From positions 1 through 13,761 of the forward strand of contig JBAQNC010000114.1 in the NCBI GenBank assembly GCA_049303435.1: DNA of 13,761 bases. The letters run 5' to 3'. Positions 1-6,470 of this stretch are shown piece after piece. The translations under genes and the position numbers were made by a program. Source of the stretch: Parvibaculum sp049303435. GTDB taxonomy: Bacteria > Pseudomonadota > Alphaproteobacteria > Parvibaculales > Parvibaculaceae. Position 1 is the first letter of the stretch. Each line of letters opens with the position of its first letter. Under the pieces are notes generated by a model, which ran no database searches, was not told the DNA's origin, and saw only the letters and a program-made list of their open reading frames with translations.

Positions 1-560
1 TTGAAAGCCTGAGCCTGCGGGCGCTGGCGCGCGATCTGGGCGTTTCGCACGCCGCACCGTCACGGCATTTCGCCGACAAGGCGCAGCTTCTGAGGTCCCT
101 CGCCACGGAAGGCGACCGACAGTTCATCAACTATATTTTCGCGGCGGCAGAAGCGGCAGGCGACAATCCGCTGAAGCGTTATGCCGCCATGGGCAAGGCC
201 TATATCCGTTTCAGTCTGGAATTCCCTGCCTATTACAAGACCATCTCGCATCCCGACGTGATGGCGCATGCCGATGAGGAACTGCTCGCCACGAGCGAGC
301 GCCGCAAGGAAATCATTCACGACGCCGCGCGCGCGGCGCAGACGGCGGGCTGGCTTTCCGACGAGACAACCGAGGACGTGGTGATGTTTTCCATCGCCAC
401 GGTGCATGGCGTGGCCGGCGTGCTCACCGACCCGCTGCACGGCCTCAAACATGCGGGCCGCGACAACGACGAACTGATCGAAAATATGGTGCGGCTGATC
501 ATCGACCCCGCACATCCGCAAAAGAGTTTTCCTGGCAAGACCGGAAAGGCACGCAAATGA
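1..560 (+). CDS. TetR-family transcriptional regulator, 5'-truncated by window edge
   Basis: The reading frame is open from the left edge (first full codon at position 3) to TGA at 558-560, giving 185 visible residues; the start codon lies outside the window. The first visible residues, about 1-35, are the second half of a TetR-type helix-turn-helix. Within them SLRALARDLGVS is followed by PSRHFADKAQLLRSLA, matching the conserved recognition helix and the Y/H-F-x-x-K-x-x-L signature. The rest is helical and resembles the WHG-type ligand-binding C-terminal domain, with the NPLKRYAAMGKAYIRF segment leading into it. TetR proteins are usually dimeric repressors released by a small hydrophobic ligand. 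The stop overlaps the start of the next gene (ATGA), and that gene in turn overlaps a desaturase gene, so an acyl or lipid-related ligand and control of its own operon are plausible. That function is inferred from context, not shown by the sequence. Confidence 0.9.
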   Translation, partial: ESLSLRALARDLGVSHAAPSRHFADKAQLLRSLATEGDRQFINYIFAAAEAAGDNPLKRYAAMGKAYIRFSLEFPAYYKTISHPDVMAHADEELLATSERRKEIIHDAARAAQTAGWLSDETTEDVVMFSIATVHGVAGVLTDPLHGLKHAGRDNDELIENMVRLIIDPAHPQKSFPGKTGKARK

Positions 561-754
561 TCGGCAAGATTTTAACGGCGCTTGGGCCCTGGGGGCCTGT
601 GCTGTTCGGTTTCGGATTTCTCGCGCCGCTGATTGGGCAGATCATCGAACGCGCAGGCGCAACGCCGCCGCTGGGTCTGACGCCACTCATGGTCGGTCTT
701 ATCGTCGGGCCGCTGCTGGGGCTTTCGGCAAAACTTCGGGGGCGTTGGCTATGA
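557..754 (+). CDS. Small two-helix membrane protein of unknown function
   Basis: A 65-residue protein I do not recognise. ATG at 557 overlaps the TetR gene's stop (ATGA), and its own TGA at 752-754 overlaps the ATG of the desaturase gene, so it sits inside a tightly coupled three-gene unit. A GAAAGG purine stretch lies about 7 nt upstream of the start. The protein has two hydrophobic segments, about residues 8-29 and 41-58, separated by a short ERAGATPP turn, and ends in a basic tail (KLRGRWL). That suggests a helical hairpin in the inner membrane with both ends in the cytoplasm. The hydrophobic parts are rich in Gly, Pro and Leu. No catalytic or metal-binding residues are evident. Conserved spacing between two credible genes and a membrane-like composition support it being real. 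A role as a small partner of the desaturase is only a guess. Confidence 0.65.
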   Translation: MIGKILTALGPWGPVLFGFGFLAPLIGQIIERAGATPPLGLTPLMVGLIVGPLLGLSAKLRGRWL

Positions 755-1668
755 GCACAGCGATGGAAGCGCTCGCAAAAGGCGAGCTAGACGACACCAT
801 CGAAGCCGCCCCCGGCCCGGATGGCCGCGAGCTTGCGCGGCAGGAACTGACGATTGCGCGCAAGTATATCGGGCCTTTTCCGGTGGTGATGGCCATTTGG
901 GGGCTCGGCAATCTTGCCTGCTGGCTGTCGCTCTGGCCGCTGACCATGATGGGCATTCTGCCGCTATGGGCCGCCTTCCCCATCGCGACGCTCAATGTGA
1001 TCCTCTGCTATCTGCCGAGCCACGAGGCGCAGCATTCGAACTATGCCAGGAGCGGCGCTCCCTTGCGCTGGCTCAACGAGTTGATCGGCTATGTCTCGAC
1101 CATTCCGATGGTCCTGCCCTTCAAGCTAGCGCGCATGACGCATATGGAACATCATACGCATACGAACGATCCGCTGCTCGATCCCGATTATGGCGTCAAG
1201 GCCGACACGTGGTGGCAAGCCATTCTGGAAAACATCAAGCGTCGGCAACCGGGCCGCAACGACTCCTATGCCCAAACGCTGAAGCGACTGGGCGATGATC
1301 CTGTGGTCAAACGCACAGGGCTGGAAGCCGCCGTGCAGGTGCTCGCCTATTGGGCGATCCTCTCCGCGCTCGCCTGGAGCGGCTATGCGCTGGAGGCCGC
1401 GCTGATCTGGTGGCTGCCGCGCAATATCGGCGTCACCTATATTTCGCTCATGCTGAGCTGGGCGCCGCATTTTCCCAATCCGCAGAGAGGCCGCTATCGC
1501 AACACGCGCTATTTCAAGGCGCGGCTGGGCAATGTCGTCGCCATGGGGATGGAACATCACATCGTCCATCACCTGCATCCCGGCATCCCGCTCAACCGGA
1601 ACGCGGCGGCTTTCCGTGAGATGCGGCCCATCCTCGAGCAAAGGGGCTGCCGCTTCGAGACGCTTTAA
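751..1668 (+). CDS. Membrane fatty acid desaturase / hydroxylase family protein
   Basis: A 305-residue integral-membrane di-iron enzyme. I chose ATG 751 because it gives an ATGA overlap with the preceding gene and has a GGGGG stretch about 10 nt upstream; an in-frame TTG at 745 is possible but less likely. Three histidine boxes typical of the family are visible: HEAQH (residues 91-95), HMEHH followed by a further His (131-137), and HHIVHHLHP (269-277). These residues bind the di-iron centre that uses O2 to desaturate or hydroxylate acyl chains or similar lipids. Hydrophobic segments lie at about 44-90, 110-125 and 190-240, consistent with a four-helix membrane core whose His boxes face the cytoplasm. 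No electron-donor gene (ferredoxin or its reductase) is adjacent. The family is clear from the His boxes. The substrate is not; beta-carotene hydroxylase-like enzymes share these motifs. The upstream TetR gene suggests regulated expression. Confidence 0.88.
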   Translation: MSTAMEALAKGELDDTIEAAPGPDGRELARQELTIARKYIGPFPVVMAIWGLGNLACWLSLWPLTMMGILPLWAAFPIATLNVILCYLPSHEAQHSNYARSGAPLRWLNELIGYVSTIPMVLPFKLARMTHMEHHTHTNDPLLDPDYGVKADTWWQAILENIKRRQPGRNDSYAQTLKRLGDDPVVKRTGLEAAVQVLAYWAILSALAWSGYALEAALIWWLPRNIGVTYISLMLSWAPHFPNPQRGRYRNTRYFKARLGNVVAMGMEHHIVHHLHPGIPLNRNAAAFREMRPILEQRGCRFETL

Positions 1669-1690
1669 GCCCGCCCTCAAGGGGGAGGGC
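1669..1690 (+). terminator. Imperfect GC-rich hairpin after the desaturase gene
   Basis: Directly after the desaturase TAA, GCCCGCCCTC and GGGGGAGGGC flank an AA centre and can pair with one internal mismatch and one G-T wobble. No T-run follows on the plus strand; the next bases are A-rich. It may stabilise the 3' end of the mRNA or be a relic of a dispersed palindrome. A true intrinsic terminator is doubtful. Confidence 0.3.
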
Positions 1691-1703
1691 ATCGCCGAAA
1701 AAA

Positions 1704-1712
1704 TTATCCACA
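1704..1712 (+). promoter_or_regulatory. Perfect DnaA-box-type nonamer TTATCCACA upstream of lexA
   Basis: TTATCCACA matches the strongest form of the DnaA box (TTATNCACA). It sits in an A-rich stretch 5 nt upstream of the predicted -35 of lexA. The position would let the initiator DnaA affect RNA polymerase binding. It is a single site with no cluster of further boxes, so it does not indicate a replication origin. The match is exact; DnaA binding is inferred. Confidence 0.45.
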
Positions 1713-1717
1713 GATGC

Positions 1718-1746
1718 TTGACGATCAGAGAGAACCAAACTAGAAC
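1718..1746 (+). promoter_or_regulatory. Predicted lexA promoter (-35 TTGACG, -10 TAGAAC)
   Basis: TTGACG at 1718-1723 (5/6 to consensus) and TAGAAC at 1741-1746 (4/6) are separated by exactly 17 nt. Transcription would begin near 1753, about 40 nt before the lexA ATG. The -10 hexamer overlaps the right half of the SOS box, so bound LexA would block open-complex formation. Confidence 0.55.
1732..1746 (+). promoter_or_regulatory. LexA operator (alphaproteobacterial SOS box, GAAC-N7-GAAC)
   Basis: GAAC at 1732-1735 and GAAC at 1743-1746 are separated by exactly 7 nt. This is a perfect match to the direct-repeat SOS box known for alphaproteobacterial LexA (GTTC-N7-GTTC on the other strand). It lies 46 nt upstream of the lexA start and overlaps the predicted -10, as expected for autorepression. 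Confidence 0.87.
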
Positions 1747-1756
1747 AAGTACATTA

Positions 1757-1771
1757 GTTTATGGTTTGTTC
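1757..1771 (-). promoter_or_regulatory. Second, near-perfect SOS box in opposite orientation (GTTT-N7-GTTC)
   Basis: GTTT at 1757-1760 and GTTC at 1768-1771 are separated by 7 nt, a 7/8 match to GTTC-N7-GTTC. Read on the minus strand it is GAAC-N7-AAAC, so the two boxes face each other across a 10-bp spacer (1747-1756). It lies just downstream of the predicted transcription start, where bound LexA could add to repression. One mismatch makes its affinity uncertain. Confidence 0.55.
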
Positions 1772-1791
1772 CATATCTGGGGCCAAAAAGC

Positions 1792-2496
1792 ATGCTGACG
1801 AAAAAACAACACGAACTCCTGATGTTCATCAACGAGCGGATCAAGGAGGGCGGCGTTTCGCCGAGTTTCGACGAAATGAAGGAAGCGCTGGATTTGCGCT
1901 CCAAGTCAGGCATTCACAGGCTCATCACGGCGCTCGAGGAACGCGGCTTTATCCGCCGCCTGCCCCATCGGGCCCGTGCGCTGGAAATCCTCAAACTCCC
2001 GGAATCGGCCTCGCCGAGCCTTGCGCGCAGCACGGGCTTCTCGCCCAGCGTGATCGAAGGCAGCCGCGGCAAGGCGCTGAGCCGCGATCTTCAGCCTGCG
2101 CATCAATCGGCAGACACCATGACGCTTTCCGTCATGGGCCGGATTGCAGCCGGTACGCCCATCGAGGCGCTACAGGAAGAAAGCCATCAGGTCAGCGTTC
2201 CCCTCGCCATGCTCGGCAAGGGCGAACATTATGCGCTGGAGGTCAAGGGCGATTCGATGATCGACGCTGGCATCCTCGACGGCGATACGGTGCTGATCCA
2301 GCGCTGCGACGACGCCACAAGCGGCGATATCGTGGTGGCGCTTGTCGACAACAACGAAGCAACGCTCAAGCGGCTGCGCAAGAAAGGCGCGAGCATTGCG
2401 CTGGAAGCGGCGAACCCGGCCTATGAGACGCGTATCTTCGGACCGGACCGCGTCAAGGTGCAGGGCAAGCTCGTCGGGCTGATGCGACGCTACTGA
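1792..2496 (+). CDS. lexA: LexA SOS repressor / self-cleaving serine protease
   Basis: A 234-residue master repressor of the DNA-damage (SOS) response. The N-terminal winged helix (about 1-65) starts MLTKKQHELL and contains the conserved SPSFDEMKEAL and SKSGIHRLITALEERGFI segments that bind the SOS box. The C-terminal S24-type domain has the scissile Ala120-Gly121 in GRIAAG, the nucleophile Ser155 in KGDSM and the general base Lys193 in EATLKRL. Spacing between these residues is close to that of E. coli LexA (84/85, 119, 156). The extra length lies in the linker (about 68-110), as is usual in alphaproteobacteria. RecA on single-stranded DNA triggers cleavage and derepression. ATG 1792 gives a start matching the family; the ribosome-binding site is weak (GGGG about 9 nt upstream). 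The gene carries its own operators upstream and converges on comEC downstream. Confidence 0.97.
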   Translation: MLTKKQHELLMFINERIKEGGVSPSFDEMKEALDLRSKSGIHRLITALEERGFIRRLPHRARALEILKLPESASPSLARSTGFSPSVIEGSRGKALSRDLQPAHQSADTMTLSVMGRIAAGTPIEALQEESHQVSVPLAMLGKGEHYALEVKGDSMIDAGILDGDTVLIQRCDDATSGDIVVALVDNNEATLKRLRKKGASIALEAANPAYETRIFGPDRVKVQGKLVGLMRRY

Positions 2497-2604
2497 GCCG
2501 CTGGCCGCTTGAGATGAAGGCTGCTCGAAGCTGCTAGCCGCTTAAATGCCGCTGGCCACTGGAGAGCCACTATTAGTCTTGGGCCGCCAGCCGCTCTAGA
2601 GGCG
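2497..2604. repeat. lexA-comEC spacer with degenerate GCCGCT repeats
   Basis: This 108-bp spacer between convergent genes contains GCCGCT five times (2497, 2504, 2537, 2548, 2590), two of them within an identical GCCGCTGGCC (2497-2506 and 2548-2557). The motif does not recur at a fixed period. No clear intrinsic terminator stem is visible, although a T-rich tract (2611-2620) that could serve lexA transcripts begins just inside the comEC 3' end. I see no gene here. Confidence 0.4.
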
Positions 2605-4857
2605 TTATGATTTTTTCTTTTTCCTGATGAATTGAACCCAGGGGCGGTTGCCGCTTTGCTGCCGGACGGTTTGGCGGCGCCATTTGCCATCTGCGTCGCG
2701 CGTCAAGGTCGTGGCACCCTCGCGCCAGAGATCAAAATAATCGACAATCACTGACGCCTTGCATGCTTTGCGAAGGCGGTACGGCATGCCGAAGCGTGCG
2801 ACGATGATGTCGGCATTTGCGCAATCATCGCGCAAGGCGTCGAGCGTCGCTGGCATGGCGATGACAGGTTTACCCGGTTCGCGCCAGACGCACCCCAAGG
2901 CGTCGCATTTTTTCATGTCGGCATTCGTTGCCTCTTTTGGCGCGCGCGCATCGCCATCGTGACGCAACCATGTCTCTGCGGCATAGGCGGGACGCGCTGC
3001 GGACAGAACAAGTAGTCCGTCGTCTCCACGCATGGCGACCAGCTTTCCATCGCGATTGATCAGAATATCCGGGCGCGGCCCCTGCCCCCAGAGCAGAAGG
3101 CCAAGCAGGATGGGCACGAGTCCGAAATAGCGCCAGCGCCTGCGCCACAAGGCAAGCCACAAGCCGCCGAGCGTGACAGACACGAGGGCGGATGTCGGCG
3201 CGGCGGCAACGAGACGATCCGAACCTTCCCAAGAAGCGACGTAGTGCGCGATGCCGAGCATGGCGTCGATGCCCTGCCCCATGATCCAGAGCGGGATGTG
3301 ATCGAGCCCGAAAGGCATGAGCAGCAGCGAGATCAGCGCTGCGGGCATGATGATGAGGCTGACGAGCGGCATGGCCCCGAGGTTGCCCGCCATGCTGTAG
3401 GGCGCGATGCGGTCGAAATGAAAGGCGGCGAAGGCGCCGGTGGCGACGCCTGCAACGGTGGTCGTCAATGCGATGCCTGCAATATAGCGGGCAACAAGAA
3501 AGATCGGCGCAAGCGCGGGAAAGACAGGTGGTTTGCGATCGGCCGCAAGGAACCGCTGCATGATGGGAGCTTCATAAAAGGCGATGAGGGCGACCACGGC
3601 GGCAAAGGACATGTGGAAGCTCGCGCTCAGGAAACTCTCGGGCTGCCAGAGGAGGACGAAGAGCGCGGCCAGCGCGACATTCCGCATGCTGATGGCGGGG
3701 CGGTCGAGCAGGATCGCGACGAACATGAGGCTGATCATGACCCAGGCGCGCTGGGTGGCGATCCCCGCTCCGGAAATCATCAGATAGATCGAGGCACCAA
3801 CGAGGGCGACGGCAGCGGCCCATTTCTTGATCGGGTGATTGAGCGCCAGGACCGGAACAAGAGCCAGCCCTGCGCGCACCAGCCAGAACAATGACCCGGC
3901 GAAGAGAACCATGTGCAGGCCGGAGATGGAAAGCACATGGGAGAGACCGGCGCGGCGCAGATCGTTGACGGCGCTCTCGGAAATGGCGCGTTTTTCGCCG
4001 GTGATGAGGGCGGCGGCGACAGCGCCTGCGGGGCCCTCGATCTCGGCCTGCACACGGTCGGTGATGCGGGCGCGCAGATGCGCCAGCCAGGCCGCCATGC
4101 CCCCGCCTCTCGATGAAATGATTTCCGGCGCGGTATAGGCAAAGCCCGTGCCGCCGATACGCTCGAACCAGACCTTGCGGGCATAATCAAAGCCACCGGG
4201 CTCGACGGGTTCGGGCGGTGGTAGCAGACGGGCGCGCAGACGCACGGTCTGCCCCGGTTCGATATCGACGCCCTTGATCTTGATCGAAAGGCGGATGCGA
4301 GCGGGCATGGCATCGACACCGAGGCGCTGCATGACGAGCGGCGCCATGACGACGCTCAATGCGCCCTTGCCGGTTGTCTCCGACTGGATGACACGGCTCG
4401 TCATCTCGCCGCTCCAGGGCTTTGAGAGAACAGGCGCTGCGACCAGTGCGGTGCGGGTCGTGGCGACGGCAAGGCCGAGCGCCAGACAGAAAAGCGCCGT
4501 CACGACAATCGTCAGGCTACCGCCGGACTGGCGTCGAAGCAGAAAGAGCGCGCCCAGAGCGGCGGCTAGAAGCGACCACACGAGCCAGAGCGAGGGCTCA
4601 AACGACAGGCTGAAATAGAGCGCAATGCCGACGCCGACCAGCACGGGCGACCACAGGAACCACCGGTCGGATTCGGCCATGAAGCAATGGATGACGCGAC
4701 CGAACACCGATTGCGCAAAGCGCCAAAGCGCCTGCGCGCCTGAGGCAAACGGAGCCCGACGGGGCGGATTGGCGCTGTTTTCGCGTTGAGTGCTCAAAAG
4801 GGCTCCAAAACTTCCAATTTTTCGCCATCTAGCCCCTGAACCCGGGCGCAAAAACAT
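2605..4857 (-). CDS. comEC: ComEC/Rec2-family DNA uptake channel protein
   Basis: A 750-residue polytopic inner-membrane protein of the family that carries single-stranded DNA into the cytoplasm during natural transformation. Residues 1-60 are basic and soluble. Membrane segments begin at about 66 (WFLWSPVLVGVGIALYF) and continue at about 88-135. An OB-like periplasmic domain (DUF4131 type) lies at about 145-245. The hallmark ComEC segment at 282-316 includes ALITGEKR and HVLSISGLHM and starts the competence core, whose helices run to about 595. The last 154 residues (597-750) occupy the place of the usual metallo-beta-lactamase-like domain, but I see no HxHxDH motif, so this part looks degenerate. 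The tail ends in a lysine run (RKKKKS). ATG 4857 gives the longest product; ATG 4680 (residue 60, MAESDRW) is an alternative just before the first helix. The gene is divergent from gltX and convergent with lexA. Competence has not been shown for many members of this order, so the physiological role is open. Confidence 0.92.
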   Translation of the reverse strand: MFLRPGSGARWRKIGSFGALLSTQRENSANPPRRAPFASGAQALWRFAQSVFGRVIHCFMAESDRWFLWSPVLVGVGIALYFSLSFEPSLWLVWSLLAAALGALFLLRRQSGGSLTIVVTALFCLALGLAVATTRTALVAAPVLSKPWSGEMTSRVIQSETTGKGALSVVMAPLVMQRLGVDAMPARIRLSIKIKGVDIEPGQTVRLRARLLPPPEPVEPGGFDYARKVWFERIGGTGFAYTAPEIISSRGGGMAAWLAHLRARITDRVQAEIEGPAGAVAAALITGEKRAISESAVNDLRRAGLSHVLSISGLHMVLFAGSLFWLVRAGLALVPVLALNHPIKKWAAAVALVGASIYLMISGAGIATQRAWVMISLMFVAILLDRPAISMRNVALAALFVLLWQPESFLSASFHMSFAAVVALIAFYEAPIMQRFLAADRKPPVFPALAPIFLVARYIAGIALTTTVAGVATGAFAAFHFDRIAPYSMAGNLGAMPLVSLIIMPAALISLLLMPFGLDHIPLWIMGQGIDAMLGIAHYVASWEGSDRLVAAAPTSALVSVTLGGLWLALWRRRWRYFGLVPILLGLLLWGQGPRPDILINRDGKLVAMRGDDGLLVLSAARPAYAAETWLRHDGDARAPKEATNADMKKCDALGCVWREPGKPVIAMPATLDALRDDCANADIIVARFGMPYRLRKACKASVIVDYFDLWREGATTLTRDADGKWRRQTVRQQSGNRPWVQFIRKKKKS

Positions 4858-4923
4858 GCAGAAGACCGCCCTACGGGCTTACGCTGCGTTGCCGCAATGT
4901 GCTAGAAACACAGGCCCCGACGC

Positions 4924-4969
4924 GACCCGGGGTCAAGCCTCGGCGCCTCCCGGCTGACCGGGTCAAAGC
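4924..4969. repeat. Pair of imperfect direct repeats in the comEC-gltX divergent region
   Basis: GACCCGGGGTCAAGC (4924-4938) and GACCGGGTCAAAGC (4956-4969) lie about 32 bp apart, and each has a near-palindromic GACC...GGTC core. On the minus strand each contains TTGACC, which resembles a -35 element for comEC, but I could not pair either with a convincing -10. The 200-bp region 4858-5057 must hold the promoters for both genes. Beyond these repeats and the candidate gltX promoter I see nothing else in it. Confidence 0.3.
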
Positions 4970-4999
4970 TTGCCAATAAAAACTCTAATTGCCTATCAG
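4970..4999 (+). promoter_or_regulatory. Candidate gltX promoter (TTGCCA / TATCAG)
   Basis: TTGCCA at 4970-4975 (5/6 to consensus) and TATCAG at 4994-4999 (4/6) are 18 nt apart in the most AT-rich part of the divergent region. This would place the transcription start near 5006, about 50 nt before the preferred gltX ATG. It would also put the TTG at 4989 upstream of the transcript start. The prediction is weak. Confidence 0.33.
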
Positions 5000-5057
5000 T
5001 TTGGGCCCTTCCCAGCGCCCCTTGCTTGGCCGGAATGTGGCCGGATACCCGGAGATC

Positions 5058-6470
5058 ATGGCGGAAAACAAACAGATCGTTACGCGCTTTGCGCCCTCGC
5101 CCACGGGCTACCTGCATATTGGCGGCGGCCGGACGGCGCTGTTCAGCTGGCTCTATGCGCGTCGCCATAATGGCAAGTTCCTGCTGCGTATCGAAGACAC
5201 CGACCGCGAGCGCTCGACGGATGCGGCGATCGAGGCGATTTTCGACGGGCTGCGCTGGCTCGGTCTGACATGGGACGGCGACGTCACCTATCAGTTTGCG
5301 CAGCAGGCGCGGCACAAGGAAGTCGCCGAGCAATTGCTTGCTGCTGGCCATGCCTATCACTGCTACGCCAGTCAGGAAGAACTGGAAGAGATGCGCGCCA
5401 AGGCGAAAGCCGAAGGCCGACCGATGAAATATGACGGGCGCTGGCGTGACCGGCCTGCTTCCGACGCGCCGCTCGGCGTGCTGCCCGTGATCCGCTTCCG
5501 CTCGCCCGACGAAGGCGAGACGGTGGTACGCGACCATGTGATGGGCAATGTGCATGTCGATAATGCGCAGCTCGACGATCTGATCATCGTGCGCAGCGAC
5601 GGAACCCCGACCTATAATCTTTCCGTGGTCGTGGACGACCACGATATGGGCGTGACCCATATCATTCGCGGCGACGACCATCTGACCAATGCGGCCCGCC
5701 AGAGCCAGATCTACAAGGCGCTCGGCTGGGACGTACCGGAATTTGCCCATGTGCCGCTGATCCACGGACCGGATGGCGCAAAGCTTTCCAAGCGCCACGG
5801 CGCGCTGGGCATCGAAACCTATCGCGACATGGGCTATCTGCCCGAAGCCATGCGCAACTATCTGGCGCGGCTGGGCTGGAGCCACGGCGACGACGAAATC
5901 TTCTCGACCGAACAGGCGATGGAATGGTTTGGCCTCGACAGCATAGGGCGCTCGCCGTCGCGGTTCGACTTCGTCAAGCTCGAGAGCCTGAACGGGCATT
6001 ACATTCGTGAGGCTGACGATACGCGTCTGGCCGACGACACGATCGAGCTGATGACGCGCATCAGCGACTGGGACGTGGATGAAGCCTTCCGCGCGAAATT
6101 CATCGCCGCCATGCCAGGCATCAAGGAACGCGCAAAGACGCTGATCGAAGTGGCGACTGGCGCCGACTTCCTGCACGTCCAACGTCCGCTGCCGCTTGAC
6201 GAAAAGGCGGCAAAGATTCTCGATGCCGGCGCCAAATTTCTGCTGGCGCGTCTGCTGCTTCGTCTTGAGCATCGTAATGACTGGACAGCCTCGAGCATCG
6301 AAGAGGAAGTGCGCGCCTTTGCGGAAGAGGAAGGCGTGAAGCTTGGCAAGATCGCGCAGCCGCTGCGCGCCGCCGCGACGGGGACGACCGTCTCACCTCC
6401 TATTTTCGATGTGCTGGCGATACTCGGGCGCGATGAAGCGCTGGAGCGGATCAGGGATCATGTGAATTGA
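5058..6470 (+). CDS. gltX: Glutamyl-tRNA synthetase
   Basis: A 470-residue class I aminoacyl-tRNA synthetase that charges tRNA(Glu) with glutamate in the cytoplasm. The catalytic Rossmann fold starts TRFAPSPTGYLHIGG; the HIGH signature is HIGG at 20-23. LLRIEDTDRERS follows, and the KMSKS loop appears as KLSKR at 242-246. The C-terminal part (about 310-470) is the helical anticodon-binding region. The length is normal for bacterial GltX (about 470). I prefer ATG 5058 because it gives the usual short leader before the catalytic core and has GGAG just upstream, though only 3 nt away. In-frame GTG 5037 and TTG 4989 would add 7 or 23 residues. Rhizobial GltX is known to also charge tRNA(Gln) for later amidation by GatCAB, so this copy may be non-discriminating; the sequence alone cannot show that. 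gltA follows after 108 bp. Confidence 0.95.
   Translation: MAENKQIVTRFAPSPTGYLHIGGGRTALFSWLYARRHNGKFLLRIEDTDRERSTDAAIEAIFDGLRWLGLTWDGDVTYQFAQQARHKEVAEQLLAAGHAYHCYASQEELEEMRAKAKAEGRPMKYDGRWRDRPASDAPLGVLPVIRFRSPDEGETVVRDHVMGNVHVDNAQLDDLIIVRSDGTPTYNLSVVVDDHDMGVTHIIRGDDHLTNAARQSQIYKALGWDVPEFAHVPLIHGPDGAKLSKRHGALGIETYRDMGYLPEAMRNYLARLGWSHGDDEIFSTEQAMEWFGLDSIGRSPSRFDFVKLESLNGHYIREADDTRLADDTIELMTRISDWDVDEAFRAKFIAAMPGIKERAKTLIEVATGADFLHVQRPLPLDEKAAKILDAGAKFLLARLLLRLEHRNDWTASSIEEEVRAFAEEEGVKLGKIAQPLRAAATGTTVSPPIFDVLAILGRDEALERIRDHVN

Noticed and set aside
323..338. CGCCGCGCGCGCGGCG perfect 16-bp palindrome
   Set aside because: It lies in Ala/Arg codons of the TetR gene in a GC-rich genome; alternating CG runs produce such palindromes easily.
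1704..1712. Replication origin suggested by a DnaA box
   Set aside because: There is a single box, with no cluster of boxes, no AT-rich unwinding element of size, and no dnaA, parA or repABC gene nearby.
4902..6272. 456-codon open frame on the minus strand opposite gltX
   Set aside because: It lies antisense to an unmistakable gltX. The translation is rich in His, Arg and Gln with no recognisable domain, which is typical of GC-rich codon-position mirroring.
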